Below, piece after piece: positions 1-11,900 of a stretch of DNA of 64,000 nt (position 1 is the stretch's first letter; each line of letters begins with the position of its first letter). Location: NCBI GenBank assembly GCA_009667805.1, contig CM019063.1, positions 406,478,959 to 406,542,958 on the forward strand, written 5' to 3'. Source of the DNA: Leptobrachium leishanense (taxonomy: Eukaryota > Chordata > Amphibia > Anura > Megophryidae). The notes beneath the pieces are model-generated. The model ran no database searches. It was not told the DNA's origin and worked only from the letters and a program-made list of their open reading frames with translations. Made by a program: the position numbers and the translations under genes.

Positions 1-1349
1 TAGAAGACACAATAGTTCTTCTATGAGGCAATTTTGGTGCCGCAGAATTGTGGAGAATTCTGGCGAATTACACCATATTTCGCTGTCCAATCACCTGTAT
101 TTGGAAAATTGACAGTTTAGTGAATAGTCTAATTAACCTGAAATTGCACAGAAGAGTGAAATTCACCTTTTGGTGCAATTCGGGCCAATTTGATAGTTAG
201 TTATAACCCTTAAATGTTCATTGCCATGATATTTGAGTATGTTGCATATTTTTTAGTATATGTATCAAATTAAATTTTTATAGCAGTAAATGTGCTATTT
301 AATAGTAGCAAAGTTCTATTTAAAGAGTGTTGTGAAATAAAATAATGAAACTGTCAACTGTCGAACGATTGTATGAAATGCATCAAGGTTAAAAGATCTG
401 CAAATAAACCATGGCATGGGCTTTGTGGTTTCAATTAAGAGAGAGTTTCTCTATAATCACAAAAAATAACAAAACCTGGAAAAAAAACTTGGTTGCTTGT
501 GTTCCATGATTTGCCAAAAATATGTTTCTCTACAACACAGTGACTGTGAACAAGCTAAAGAAAAACACCCTCCCCCCTGGATTCTTTTTTTGCTGGAGTG
601 AAGCTTGTTTAACCTATCACCTCTTAGTCCTTGGGGATTGTAAGAGGTCAACACTTTGAGTATGGTTCCAAATTCCACTTGGTCTCATAGGATCATGGCG
701 TGTGGATTATTCTCAGAGCCTGTTGCATACTCATTTTAGATACACACTAATTTGTGAAGCTTTACTTGTATCCATATTTACACTTTGAATATATAATTGG
801 AATTTTTCATGTATTAAACTAAGAAATTGGGGAAGTTATATAGGTTAAAAATCTAGAATTGCAGAGAGTAGTGAAAGGGTTACGTTTTCTTTTCACCATG
901 AGTCTTTCACATATACATAAAACATATTACCTTCACTTTAAAGTATGTACTTATTTGTATAAATTTGGCAACAGTTTCTGAAAAACAATTTAAGCAAAGC
1001 CAATACAAACTAACATATAATTGTAGTCATTAACCAAGTATGTTGACAATGATGTTACGTTGCTTTAGTATTTCTTGCTGGCCAAAGATGAATCTTCTTT
1101 TGTATGATACGGGTGGAAGTTGAGAAATGTTACATTTAGTCAGTGTTGTCTTTGGTTCAAATCTCGTTATAGGTCTAGAAAATTATTAGACCAGTGGATA
1201 CATTAATGGGAAATTTAATTTCAAGACATTACAGTCAATGATTATATTAACCATTTGGGCAACAATGTGTCTGAACTGTAAATAAGTCTATTACAGATCA
1301 GTTAAAAAGCTTCATTGTGGTTTTTGTGCCATTTGTTAAAGGGATATTC
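1..1349. other. No gene; degraded G-family DNA-element remnant near the left edge
   Basis: I see no coding region. The stretch at about 20-215 has the wording of the G-family termini found later (for example near 62000-62100): a gcaccat block, a 'ttggtgcaattc' block and 'gaaattgcac'. It has no clean terminal inverted repeats and looks old. The remainder is AT-rich sequence without recognisable structure. Confidence 0.4.
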
Positions 1350-1354
1350 TGCAC

Positions 1355-1560
1355 ACCTGACCATTTAGCCCCTTGGCTGCGGAGGATGTGTGGGGAATGT
1401 CCTCATTGACACCCGCTATATGCGGAGGACGTTCCCCACACGTCATCCGCTCAGCGGGAGCCCGGAGAGATACTCACCTCTCTCCTCTGGGGCCCCGCAG
1501 CATTCTGACTTCTAGGAAGTCAGACGCGTCTTTTAAGGGCTGTCCCACATAAATGACATC
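1355..1560. repeat. Hairpin-bearing MITE-like fragment
   Basis: Two inverted repeats lie close together. At about 1378-1452 a GCGGAGGATG...GGGGAATGTCCTC arm is answered by GAGGACGTTCCCCACACGTCATCCGC-type sequence with a few mismatches. At about 1503-1523 TCTGACTTC and GAAGTCAGA pair around a 3-base loop. The 'CCCCTTGGC' start resembles ends of frog foldback elements, but I see no opposite terminus or target duplication. Confidence 0.4.
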
Positions 1561-2004
1561 ATTGCGCCATGGTGCTCATATCTGGATCTCAGGTAAGAAG
1601 CAAGTATGACAGACAGCTGTACATTCTGCAGGTATGAGGCTGACTTCCTAAATCTGTAAACCTTCTGTTTCCTGTCTACTTGTCCAATTACTTTATGTAC
1701 TGCTTGTAATCATCCTGAGAGGCCTTTTCACCTCTCCCTTCCCCAGTGGTCAGCCCCATTTGCCCCTCCTTCCCCAGTATTACCTTATTCAGGAGTCAGC
1801 CCAGTACCAATTCCTTTCCCCTGTAGTCTACCCCAATTAGGTCCTCCCTTCTTCAGTCCTTCAGTCAATAACACAGTTTAATCAGCGTTCATCTGTTTAT
1901 CTATTCAGAGTAGAATCTGGGTGTTGCCAGCTATCAGGGTGTATCACTGACGTATAGCATTGTTCTGGAAAATCTGTATATCTTTAATCTATATATCACT
2001 CACC
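1561..2004. other. No gene; sequence upstream of hAT copy A reading frame
   Basis: This is pyrimidine-rich DNA between the hairpin fragment and the start codon of hAT copy A. It may be the 5' untranslated part of copy A, but no TAGGGATGAGC-type terminus is visible here, so the true left end of copy A cannot be placed. Confidence 0.3.
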
Positions 2005-2170
2005 ATGTCAGAAAGACCAAAAAGGACAGGTAGACGCTGCCAGACACAGATAAGAGGGCAAGCAGCCCCATGTGTTGGAAGGCTGTGCACCTGGACGTCG
2101 TGGACGTGGTGCATCCTCTGCAGGGGCACGCTTGTCCTTGTTTCTAACTGGTGTTGGCCGTCTTAAGCAG
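2005..2170 (+). pseudogene. hAT transposase copy A, N-terminal fragment
   Basis: The ATG at 2005 sits in a CACCATG context and opens a frame beginning MSERPKRTGRRCQTQIRGQA, nearly the same as the start of the transposase of copy B at 8997 (MSERTERTGRRSQTQIRGQA). The frame is broken after about 53 codons by insertion of element B into the TTAAGCAG site. The rest of the gene lies at 15808-18880. The basic, Arg-rich opening has no assigned domain. Confidence 0.75.
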
Positions 2171-2400
2171 TAGGGATGAGCTGTTCGGGTTCGGACGGTT
2201 CGGGGTTCGACCCGAACTTAGCCTGTTCGAGCAGATCATGAACCCCGAACATTTCCGGGTGTTCGCCGCATGTTCGACCACAATGGACCACAATGCATTT
2301 TCCCACTGCCTGAAGCTCCTAATTGGCTACAGCCTTGCACCTGACCACAGGTCTGGTGCAAGACTGTTTGAACACTATGCCAATCACCGCTCAGAGTCCT

Positions 2401-2463
2401 GATTGGGCAAATTTTGCCCAATCATGGGCTCACAGAGCTAAGTCCCGCAGCACACTATATAAG
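2401..2463 (+). promoter_or_regulatory. Promoter-like region of hAT copy B: CCAAT palindrome and TATA box
   Basis: A near-perfect palindrome at 2401-2423 (GATTGGGCAAA / TTTGCCCAATC) places an inverted and a direct CCAAT box back to back. TATATAAG follows at 2456-2463. This spacing is typical of a Pol II core promoter, and it lies in the 5' part of an autonomous-type hAT element, so it probably drove the transposase. This is inference from motifs only. Confidence 0.45.
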
Positions 2464-2559
2464 GTTTCAACGCAGCGCTTTCTGCACGCATTTCAGAGGA
2501 GATTTCAAAGAAGATAGTTGTGTGTGTTGTTACTGCCGGTCTGCCACGCTACTGGGGGG

Positions 2560-3938
2560 GTCTGGGGGGGTCTCATTTCAACCAAATATCAGGGAATTTA
2601 GGTGATGTGTGTCTTGTCACTGTGCCAGCAAGTTTTTTTTGGGGTTTACAACTTATTTAAAACATTTGTGTATTGAGGTGATTTTCTGGGTCTTGTCACA
2701 CTGTGCCAGCAAGTCTTTTTGGGTCTCATTTATACCAAATATCAGGGAATTTAGGTGATGTGTGTCTTGTCACTGTGCCAGCAAGTTTTATTTGGGGTTT
2801 ACAACTTTATTTAAAACATTTGTGAATTGAGGTGATTTTCTGGGTCTTGTCACTGTGCCAGCAAGTCTTTTTGGGTCTCATTTATACCAAATATCATTGA
2901 ATTTAGGTGATGTGTGTCTTGTCACTGTGCCAGCAAGTTTTTTTGGGGTTTACAACTTAATTTAAAACATTTGTGAATTGAGGTGATTTTCGGGGTCTTG
3001 TCACTGTGCCAGCAAATCTTTTTGGGGCTCACTAATTTCTTTAAAACACTTGTGAATTAAGGTGATCTGTGTCTCGTCATACAAAATGCGACACGCTGTA
3101 TTTTGGGGCTCACTAATTTCTTTAAAACACTTGGGAATTAAGGTGATCTTCTGTGTCTCGTCACACAGCCAGCAAGTTTTTTTGGGGCTCACTAATTTCT
3201 TTAAAACACTTGGGAATTAAGGTGATCTTCTGTGTCTCGTCACACAGCCAGCAAGTTTTTTTGGGGCTCACTAATTTCTTTAAAACACTTGGGAATTAAG
3301 GTGAACTTCTGTGTCTCATCACACAGCCAGCAATTTTTTTTGGGGCTCACTAATTTCTTTAAAACACTTGGGAATTAAGGTGATCTGCGTCTCGTCATAC
3401 AAAAAGTACCACGCAGTATTTTGGGGCTCACTAATTTCTTTAAAACACTTGGGAATTAAGGTGATCTTCTGTGTCTCGTCACACAGCCAGCAAGTTTTTT
3501 TGGGGCTCACTAATTTCTTTAAAACACTTGGGAATTAAGGTGATCTTCTGTGTCTCGTCACACAGCCAGCAAGTGTTTTTTGGGGCTCACTAATTTCTTT
3601 AAAACACTTGGGAATTAAGGTGATCTTCTGTGTCTCGTCACACAGCCAGCAATTTTTTTTGGGGCTCATTAATTTCTTTAAAACACTTGGGAATTAAGGT
3701 GATCTGTGTCGCGTCATACAAAAAGTACCACGCTGTATTTTGGGGCTCACTAATTTCTTTAAAACACTTGGGAATTAAGGTGATCTGTGTCTCGTCATAC
3801 AAAAAGTACCACGCTGTATTTTGGGACTCACTAATTTCTTTAAAACACTTGGGAATTAAGGTGATCTTCTGTGTCTCGTCACACAGCCAGCAAGTTTTTT
3901 TTTGGGGCTCACTAATTTCTTTAAAACACTTGGGAATT
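2560..3938. repeat. 79-bp-unit tandem array in the 5' region of hAT copy B
   Basis: Units contain 'cacagccagcaag', 'ggggctcactaatttc' and 'aaaacacttgggaatt' and recur about every 79 bases (for example 3162 and 3241), giving roughly 17 copies. The left copies (2560-3000) are more diverged, with a 'tgtgtcttgtcactgtgcc' version; the right copies are close to identical. Variant units carry 'catacaaaaagtaccacgc'. The array stops abruptly where L1 sequence begins at about 3939. Apparent reading frames on both strands are products of the repetition. Confidence 0.85.
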
Positions 3939-4075
3939 GGGGGGCGTGGCCGACTGCTGAGCATGGTGGACATGCTTTAACTCAGCTCCTGCTCCAGCAA
4001 GCGATTTAAAGCGGACATCGCACTCATACAGACCCCAAAACTTGCTACACATACTGGGAACTTGAAGTCATCAGG

Positions 4076-4558
4076 ATGGCTACCACTAAAACTAAGAAAA
4101 CCGCAGGGAAACAGGAGTTTTTTACTCCCCGGCCCACCAAACGCCGCGAGGATGCGGATCCTCAAGATGGCGGCGGATCTACACCTCATTCCCCTGTGAA
4201 AACGATCACGAACTCAGAGGTTGACTTGGCCACATTCACCTTCTGGATGGAGACGCTGTTTAAAGACTTCTCAGAGACATTAACAACGCGCTTAGACACG
4301 GTGTCTGTGGACATAAGGAAAGACATTCAGGATATTGGTGAGCGAACCTCTCATCTGGAGGGTAAAATGTCCGAGATGGCGACAGCGCATAATGATATGG
4401 CTGGTGTGGTGGAGACGCTTGAAGCTAAGTTACAGCAATGTCTCAATAAAGTAGCGGATCTTGAAGACAGGTCCCGCCGAAACAATTTAATAAAAATCAG
4501 AGGGGTCCCAGAGTCAATACACCCCCGAGATCTCGGGACCTATGTAGCGGAAGTTTAA
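4076..4558 (+). pseudogene. L1 ORF1 protein, N-terminal fragment
   Basis: About 160 residues are readable. A basic Lys/Thr-rich start is followed by a heptad-rich stretch (about residues 45-125) that fits the ORF1p trimeric coiled coil. Then comes the opening of the RRM domain, [20 protein letters not shown], a hallmark of L1 ORF1. In the family ORF1p is an RNA-binding chaperone of the LINE ribonucleoprotein. The frame ends at the inversion junction: the last L1-like residues are around GTYVAEV, and the next base belongs to inverted ORF2. The C-terminal half lies on the other strand at 8561-8990. Confidence 0.75.
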
Positions 4559-7500
4559 TCATGCCCAGTAATATGACTTCAGGTGAGTGCGGAATCTTTG
4601 TACCCAATATTTCTGTCGCCAGTGACGAAATGTCTCTCCACAAAGGGGCTATCCGAGGGCAGTACCACCATATGTGGCTCATAGATCCAGTCTCCAGGGA
4701 ACACCTCCAGCAGAGATCCGAATGTTGTGGAGCAAATCGTTTGATCTTGTCCGGAGTGAGGTACCACCGATACAGTATTTTTCTTTGAGTCTCTATCAGA
4801 GTAACACATCTAGTCGCCCCCACAGCGAACATGAAGGCAGATGCCCATTGTGTAGGTGTAAATTTTCGACCAAGTTCTTTTTCCCAGGTGTTTTGGAAAG
4901 ACCAGACCACCGTCCGTGTTGGCGTGTTAAGTACTCTATAAAATAACGAAATCGGTCTAGCGGTTGCAAGAGGGTCTAAGCAAAAAAGTTCAGTTTCAGA
5001 CAACAATGGCAAAGTGGTTCTCAACTTAGATAATACCGATTGTGACCTAAGATAGGATTGTAATTGTAGATAAGACAAAAACATTGTTTGTTGTACTTTA
5101 AATTTGGTGCATATAGTCTCGAAAGGAAGAATGGCGGCCGTGTCAAAGAAATGGTGGAGATTCGTAACTCCATATTGTAGCCATTGACGACCTCCCCCTT
5201 GTGGCAGAATGTAGCGGAGTGCTTCCATTGGCATCGCCATGGAGATGGGGTGATGGTTTGTAATAAGGGGGAAAATTCGATCCCAAATATACAGATGCAG
5301 AGACGTGGTAGCCAACGGCAACTGGAACCGCGGTCTGTCCTTTGGAGGGACCCATAACACTTTGGCCAAGTCGTGTCCATTCATGTATGCTGCCGCAATG
5401 GTGAGCCATTGTGGCGTAGGACGGCTATGAAACACCTCTGACAAGGAGGCAAGGCATGATGCCCAGAAATAATGTTGGATATGTATCATGTTCAATCCCC
5501 CGTCTCTTTGTCTGTAGCATAACAGTCCGCGCGCTATTCGCGGTCTCTTATTATTCCATACATAAGATACCAATATAGATTGCAACGTAACTAGAAATGA
5601 CCTAGGTAGTTTAAGCGGTAGAGCTCGAAACACATTAAGTAATTTCGGTAAGATCACCATCTTTGCTGCCGCCATCCTTCCCATCCATGAGACTTCCCTC
5701 GATCTCCACAGATATATTAGTGACCTAGTCTCAGAAAGAACGCGTTCATAGTTGTGTTTATATAGACCGTCTGGATGTCCCGTGATTCTAAGTCCCAAAT
5801 ATACTAAATAAGTTTTGCGCCATTCAAAATTACAATGCAGTTTAAGGTTGTCTAGTGATTGTTGTGGAATATTAAGTGGGAGGGCTTGTGTTTTAAGCAA
5901 GTTCACTAAGTGGTATGAGACTTTACTGTACACTTCAAGCTCCCCATAAAGGGCAGATAGGGAAGCCTCTGGTTCTGTCAAGGTCAGAAGAATATCGTCA
6001 GCATACAGATGTATTTTATGAATCGTCGGACCAACGGCGATGCCTCTAATATCATCATTTTGCCGTATAGCCTGAGCAAGTGGCTCCAACACTAAGGCGT
6101 ACAAAAGGAGAGAGAGAGGGCATCCCTGTCTTGTGCCATTCGTTATCCTAAATTCCTCTGAGAGGAATCCCGAGTTAACAACTCTGGCGGAAGGGGAATC
6201 ATATAGGGCCTGAATTGCAGCTAATACTGGAGGTGGAAAACCAAACTTTTGAAGAACCTCGCAAAGGAACAGCCAGCTCACCCTATCGAACGCCTTCTCA
6301 GCGTCTAAGGACAAGACCAGGCAGGGTTGTCCCGATCGTCTTAACACATCCATCAGATTGATCAATTTTTTCGTACTGTCTGGGCCTTGTCGGCCAGAAA
6401 TAAATCCTACCTGGTCCTGTCCTATCAATGAGGGCAGAATACGCTGCAGTCTATTCGCCAGTATCTTACTGTAAATCTTTATATCCACATTAAGCAACGA
6501 TATAGGACGAAGGTTACGACAGATGTCAGGGGTCTTGCCTGGTTTAGGGAGCGTGATAATATGAGCTCGTAACATGTCTGGTGGAAAAGAACCTTGCTCT
6601 TGTGCATCCTCAAAAACTTTACTTAAGTGTGTGAAGAGTTGGGGAGAGAAAGTCAGATAATATAAACCCGTCAATCCATCTGGACCCGGGGCCTTTCGTT
6701 TCGGTAAAGCTTTAATTACTGCAGAAAGCTCATCTTGGGTGATGGGAGAGGCCAGTTTATTCGCTTGTGTAGCCGATAATTTTGGGAGGTTGATATTGCG
6801 TAGATAAGCGTCAATAGTATCGGACATGGGATGAACATTAGTGTCATCCACCTCCAGATTGTACAATTTTTCTTAGTAACTCGCAAATTCATTTGCCATT
6901 GCCAGCGGATTGTAAATAATTCCACCATCCGTTTTAAGATGTGAGATCCCAACGTTTGAAGGGGAGGGTTTAAGTCTGCGGGCTAGGAGTCTTCCCGGTT
7001 TATTTTGAAACGCATAAAATTTGGCACGCATTCTAGTCATGGCTATGCAATATTTATCAGCCTCTAAATCCGTCAGGGAACGTAGCGCCGCGTCTAATTA
7101 GTCTGCTAATTCTGGAGTCGGAGATGCTTTGTTACGTGTGTCTATGTCATTTATATTTCGTAATATAGCTACGCGTTGCGTCATGTATAATTTCTTAAGT
7201 CTAGCCCCCCATTGGATACACGTCCCCCGAACCACCGTCTTATGGGCTTGCCAAATTGTAAATGGGCTCATTTCAGGGGACACATTTTCTTTAAAATAAT
7301 TAATTAATGTTTCCCAAATCGCTGTCAGCGCCGGTCCATGTTTAAGTAAATGTTCCCCAAATCTCCAGGGTGATCCAGTGTACGATTTATAGTCATCTTG
7401 TAAAACAATAGTCATCGGGGAATGGTCCGACCACGTAAAAGGGAGTATATTGCAGTCAGTAATGCGTGGAAGTAGGTTGGTTGGAATTAGAAAGTAATCA

Positions 7501-8099
7501 ATGCGTGAATAACTATTATGCACCCCTGAACGAAAAGTATAATCCCTCTCTGTGGGATGAAACACGCGCCAAGAGTCATACAGTTGGTGTTGTCTGAGAA
7601 GGGAATGAAGTTTGTGTGTCCGTTGTCTCGAATGGGTCCCTGAGGGAGTCGATCGGTCTTTAATTGGATCCAAACAAACGTTAAAGTCTCCACACATTAT
7701 TAAGTCACCTGAAAGTATATCTGTAATTTTGTTCATTAGATGTGTCATGAATGAAGTTTGGGAACTATTAGGAGCATAAGCTGACACCAGCGTATAAAGT
7801 CTACCGTCAATAGTGCACACTAATATAATATATCTGCCTCTGGGATCCGTAACAATACGATGAGTTTGTAGCGCAACCCTATTATGAATCAGTATTGTCA
7901 CCCCTCTAGATTTAGCTCTATAGGTGGAATGAAATTGAGTGTGATATTGTGGTGCATAACGTTTTGGGTGGTCTAGTCTTCTAAAGTGTGTCTCCTGGAG
8001 GCATACAATATCAGCGTCGTAGGTGCGTAAATCCCTGTATAAAGAATGCCTTTTAACGGGCAGGTTTAGGCCCTTAACATTATAGGTAACTACTTTCAT
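4559..8099 (-). pseudogene. L1 ORF2: AP endonuclease plus reverse transcriptase, two stops, C-terminus missing
   Basis: The frame starts at ATG 8099 and stays in one register to the junction, about 1180 codons. The N-terminal 230 residues are an APE-type endonuclease with VTYNVKGLN, CLQETH, AYAPN, GDFN, SRIDYFL and SDHSPM. The reverse transcriptase follows with [40 protein letters not shown] and the catalytic YADDILL. A WCP-type downstream segment ([20 protein letters not shown]) is also present. TAA codons on the minus strand at 7098-7100 and 6873-6875 interrupt the same frame. The final ~80-100 residues expected of L1 ORF2 are missing at the 4559 junction. In the family this protein nicks the target and primes reverse transcription. 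Confidence 0.85.
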
Positions 8100-8560
8100 A
8101 AAATTCTATACAAACATTGACATTTATATTCATGTACGTTGCATCTGTATATCTATCTATTTGCAAAGTATGATAGGGGCTGCATCCCCCTAGGATTAAA
8201 GAATGGGAGGAAGGGAGGGTTAGAAATGAAAAAAGAACAAATAAACAAGTTATAAACATTAACAAAACAGAGTGCGTTCAGGAACGCCATACTCTCCATC
8301 GGGAATTCCCTACAGTGGGAGGTTCCCGTACCCTTATACAAAAAGGGGGAGAAACAGGAGAGCAAAATAAAAAATAAAACCAAAAGATGGGGGGGGCCTA
8401 TCTGCAACCAGCAGCGAAACGACAGTTGGCTGAAATAAAGACAGCAACATTACCCAACTGATATCGTGGAGCAATCCAATTCAAATGGGACTGTTCTGTT
8501 TCGGAGGAACCGGGTGGGGGCGACTTTGCGTTCGGAAGTCCCAGAAAAAAAATGTACCAT
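8100..8560 (-). other. L1 inter-ORF spacer
   Basis: This non-coding stretch lies between the end of the ORF1 C-terminal segment (8561) and the ORF2 start (8099), read on the minus strand. It fits the expected position between the two L1 frames. I see no separate element in it. Confidence 0.5.
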
Positions 8561-8990
8561 TCAGCGAACACGCCATTCAGGCAGCAATTTTGGCACTTGT
8601 GATAGTCGCTCTTGGACATCGGGTTCTATTTGTAATCCCCAGGATTCCAGAGTTGTTCGACCTTCCTCGTTCGAGTTGAACACCGTAGTTGTGCCGTCTC
8701 GGAGAACAACCAGCTTGGTGGGGAATCCCCAGCGGTATAAAATTCCAGCCGAGCGTAGTGTAGTTGTGATAGGCCGAAACAATCTACGCTGTTGTAGGGT
8801 TGCTTTTGAAAAATCAGGATATACAGCAAGGTGACTGTATTGGGATCCCAAGACATCCGGTTTACGTAGTGCACGTAATATATCCTCTCGCGGCTTGTAG
8901 TAGTGTAATTTCAATATTACATCCCTGGGTGCTTTCTGGGGTGCCGATGGCGGTTTCGGCAATCTGTGGATCCGATCCATGAGTATCGTT
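8561..8990 (-). pseudogene. L1 ORF1 protein, C-terminal fragment
   Basis: Read on the minus strand this gives the end of the L1 ORF1 RRM and its C-terminal domain. Visible motifs are MDRIHRLPKP, RDVILKLHYYKPREDILRAL, VYPDFSKATLQQRR and the ending LPEWRVR. It complements the N-terminal fragment at 4076-4558, with an estimated 25-30 residues lost between them. The reading frame runs without a stop into antisense hAT sequence beyond 8990, which is not part of the gene. Confidence 0.75.
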
Positions 8991-8996
8991 TTCACC

Positions 8997-11900
8997 ATGT
9001 CTGAAAGAACAGAAAGGACAGGCAGACGCTCCCAGACACAGATAAGAGGGCAAGCAGCCCCTGTGTCGGGAGGCTGTGTCTCTGGTCGTGGTGGACGTGG
9101 TGCATCCCCTGCAGGGGCACGCTTGTCCTTTCTAACTGGTGCTGGCCGTCTTAAGCAGCAGCAACATACAGAGGACTTGGTGGATTGGCTAACCAGGCCA
9201 TCCTCATCCTCCGAGTCCTCTGCCAGCCAGGCTTCTAGTGCTTTACAGTCCACCTCAGCTGCCAAAGCATCTAATGCAGCCTCCATGTCCACAGCTACTC
9301 CTGCCGTAGCCTCGCTATCACACACGGAGGAGTCAGCTGAATTGTTTGACTACAATGAGAGTGACATGCTGCTTGAGGATGCGCAGCAAGTACAGTGGTC
9401 TGATTCAATCTCTGAGGTTGAGGAAGGGAGTATAATCAACCTAGAGGAAGGGGGTGCCAGTGATGACACACAAATAACTGGCACACATGTTGCCCCAGCA
9501 GCTGCAGCATACTGCCAAGTTGGCTCCAGTGACGAGGAGATAGGGGGTGAAGATGACAATAATGATGAGGTCACTGACTCCACCTGGGTGCAAAGATCAA
9601 ACAGAGGAATTAAGTGAGGAAGAGGAGGAGGAGGAGGCACAGCAAACACGAGGCACAACATCCTCTGTGATCAACCGTAGCACTAGCCAGTCCAAGGCAT
9701 CACATGTCAGAGCTGCTCCGGTGCAGAGCGCTGTTGTCTCAAAGAACACATGCAGGAACTCTGCTGTCTGGGAGTTCTTTAAGAACTGTGCAGCAGACCC
9801 CACCGTTGGTATTTGTAATCTATGTCAGAGGAGGCTGAAGCGTGGGATAAACACCGGACACTTGGGTACCACGTGCTTGAGGCGACATATGAACAAGTGC
9901 CACACATCCTGTTGGGGCAAAACTTTGCGTAGGTCCTCCTCCTTCTCATCTGTCTCTACCCACACTGTATGTCCTGCCATGCAATTGCCTACAACCTCCA
10001 CCGACAGGGATGATGCTACAGTAATGGATGTACCAGCAGGTCCTTCCTCAGAATGTGACATCATCCCAGTAGCTGAAGATTTACGCAGTCAAATTACGTT
10101 GCCGCAGCTGCTGCAGAGAAAGAAAAAATATAGTCCCAACCATCCCCAAGCACAGCGTCTAAATGCCAGCTTAGCAAAATTACTCGCATTGCAGCTGCTG
10201 CCTTTCCAGCTGGTGGACTCTGCTCCCTTCCGTGAATTTGCTGAATGCGCTGTACCACAGTGGCAGGTTCCAAAACGCCATTACTTTTCACGCAAGGCCA
10301 TTCCAGCACTATACCAGCGCATGGAAGACAATGTTATCCAGTCATTGGGAAAGGCAGTTAGCAGCAAGGTGCATGTCACTTTAGACACGTGGTCCAGCAA
10401 GCAGGACAGGGTCGTTACATTTCCTTCACGGCACACTGGGTAACTCTGATTGCAGCTGGGAGGGATCCAAGACGGGGCTCTGTGCTGGAGCTTGTTCATC
10501 TACCACGCCTCCAGAAAGCTGCTTGTATGAGGTCTGTCTGCTCCACCACCTCCACCTCTTCCTCCTCCTCCTCCTTCTCTGTCTCTGGCAAAGTGGCAGT
10601 TAAACCCACGTCTGACAGGGTCTACGCAATGGCTCAAGCAAAAAGATGCCATACTGTGCTTGAGCTGGTTTGTTTAGGGGACAGGAGCAACACCGGGTCA
10701 GAACGTTTGTCAGCTCTGCAGGGGCAGGTGCAGAGATGGTTTATACCACGCCAGCTTGAGCTGGGAATGATCGTCTGCGATAATGGCAGCAACCTTCTCT
10801 CCGCCCTACGCAAGGGTAAATTGACGCATGTACCATGCCTAGCACACGTCCTAAATCTGGTGGTACAGTGTTTCCTAACCAAGTACCCAGGGCTGCCAGA
10901 GCTTCTCATCCAGGCCAGAAAAGTCTGCAGCCACTTCAGACGGTCATTCCCTGCAAGCGTTCGCCTGGCAGAAATTCAAAGAGAATTCCACCTTCCCACA
11001 AACCGTCTGATCTGTGACATGCCCACCAGGTGGAACTCGACATTAGCAATGCTGCAGCATCTGCACAAGCAGCAGAGGGCCATCAACGAGTACCTGTGTG
11101 AGTATGGCACAAGGACAGGTTCAGGTCAACTTGTTTTTTTTTCCCCCCGCAGTGGCTGATGATCAAGGATGCATGCACTGTACTGTCACCATTTGAGGAG
11201 GCAACGAGGCTGGTGAGCAGGGACAGTGCATGCATCAGTGACACAATTCCTTTAGTGTTCCTGCTGGAGCACACTCTTCAGGGAATTATAGATGTGGCTC
11301 TAGAGACAGAGCAGTGGGAGGAAGAGGAGGCCTTCCCTAGCTCTCAAGGCCCCAGTCTTTCCGCAGACAGCATTCCAGCGGGTCCTACTCAGATCAGACA
11401 GGAGGAGGATGAGGAGGAAGAGGACTATTTAAGTAGTGGGGGCATTGAAGGTGGGGATTCCTCAAGGCAGGGTTTGTGTGCCCAGAAACAGAAGGGCTTG
11501 TGCGTGGCTGGGAGGAGGAAGTGCACGATACGGTCATCCTCATTTACCAGGAAGACTCGGCAGCTAACGCCACCTCCAACCTACGCTGCATGGGCTCCCT
11601 AATGATGCAAAGCCTGCAAAAGGACCCCAGGATTCGTGCTATCAAGGAGAGGGATCATTACTGGTTGGCAACCCTTCTTGATCCACGATACAAGGGTAAA
11701 GTTGCAGAGCTCATCCTGCCCGCACAGAGGGAGCACAGGATGACAAAACTTGAGGACGCTCTAAAGCGAAACTTGTGTAACACCTTTCCAGGCACTGTTA
11801 GATTACCAAGTGCTACTGCTGACACACGTGCTTCTGAGGCTGCAGGTGATCAGAGGAATAGCGGTGAAGGCCAGGGCCGCTTGACTGATGCATTTTTAAA

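Larger units (their letters stand above)
3939..8990 (-). mobile_element. L1-type LINE, rearranged: 5' end sense, remainder inverted
   Basis: The left 620 bases are an L1 5' end on the plus strand (GC-rich leader from 3939, then ORF1 from 4076). At about 4558 this switches to minus-strand L1 running from the end of ORF2 (4559) back through ORF2 (start 8099) and the ORF1 C-terminus (8561-8990). No 3' UTR, poly(A) or target duplication is visible. Both outer edges abut hAT B sequence: the tandem array on the left and the base just before the hAT start codon on the right. Confidence 0.75.

Noticed and set aside
3001..3980. Frames of 60-116 codons on both strands
   Set aside because: They arise from the 79-bp tandem array in hAT B, with no family resemblance.
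3939..8990. Twin priming as the cause of the L1 inversion
   Set aside because: Twin priming leaves an inverted 5' part joined to a sense 3' part with poly(A). Here the sense part is the 5' end and the 3' end is missing.
8979..9325. Minus-strand frame continuing from L1 ORF1 into 9325
   Set aside because: Beyond about 8990 it is antisense to the hAT transposase, so the extension is not part of the L1 protein.
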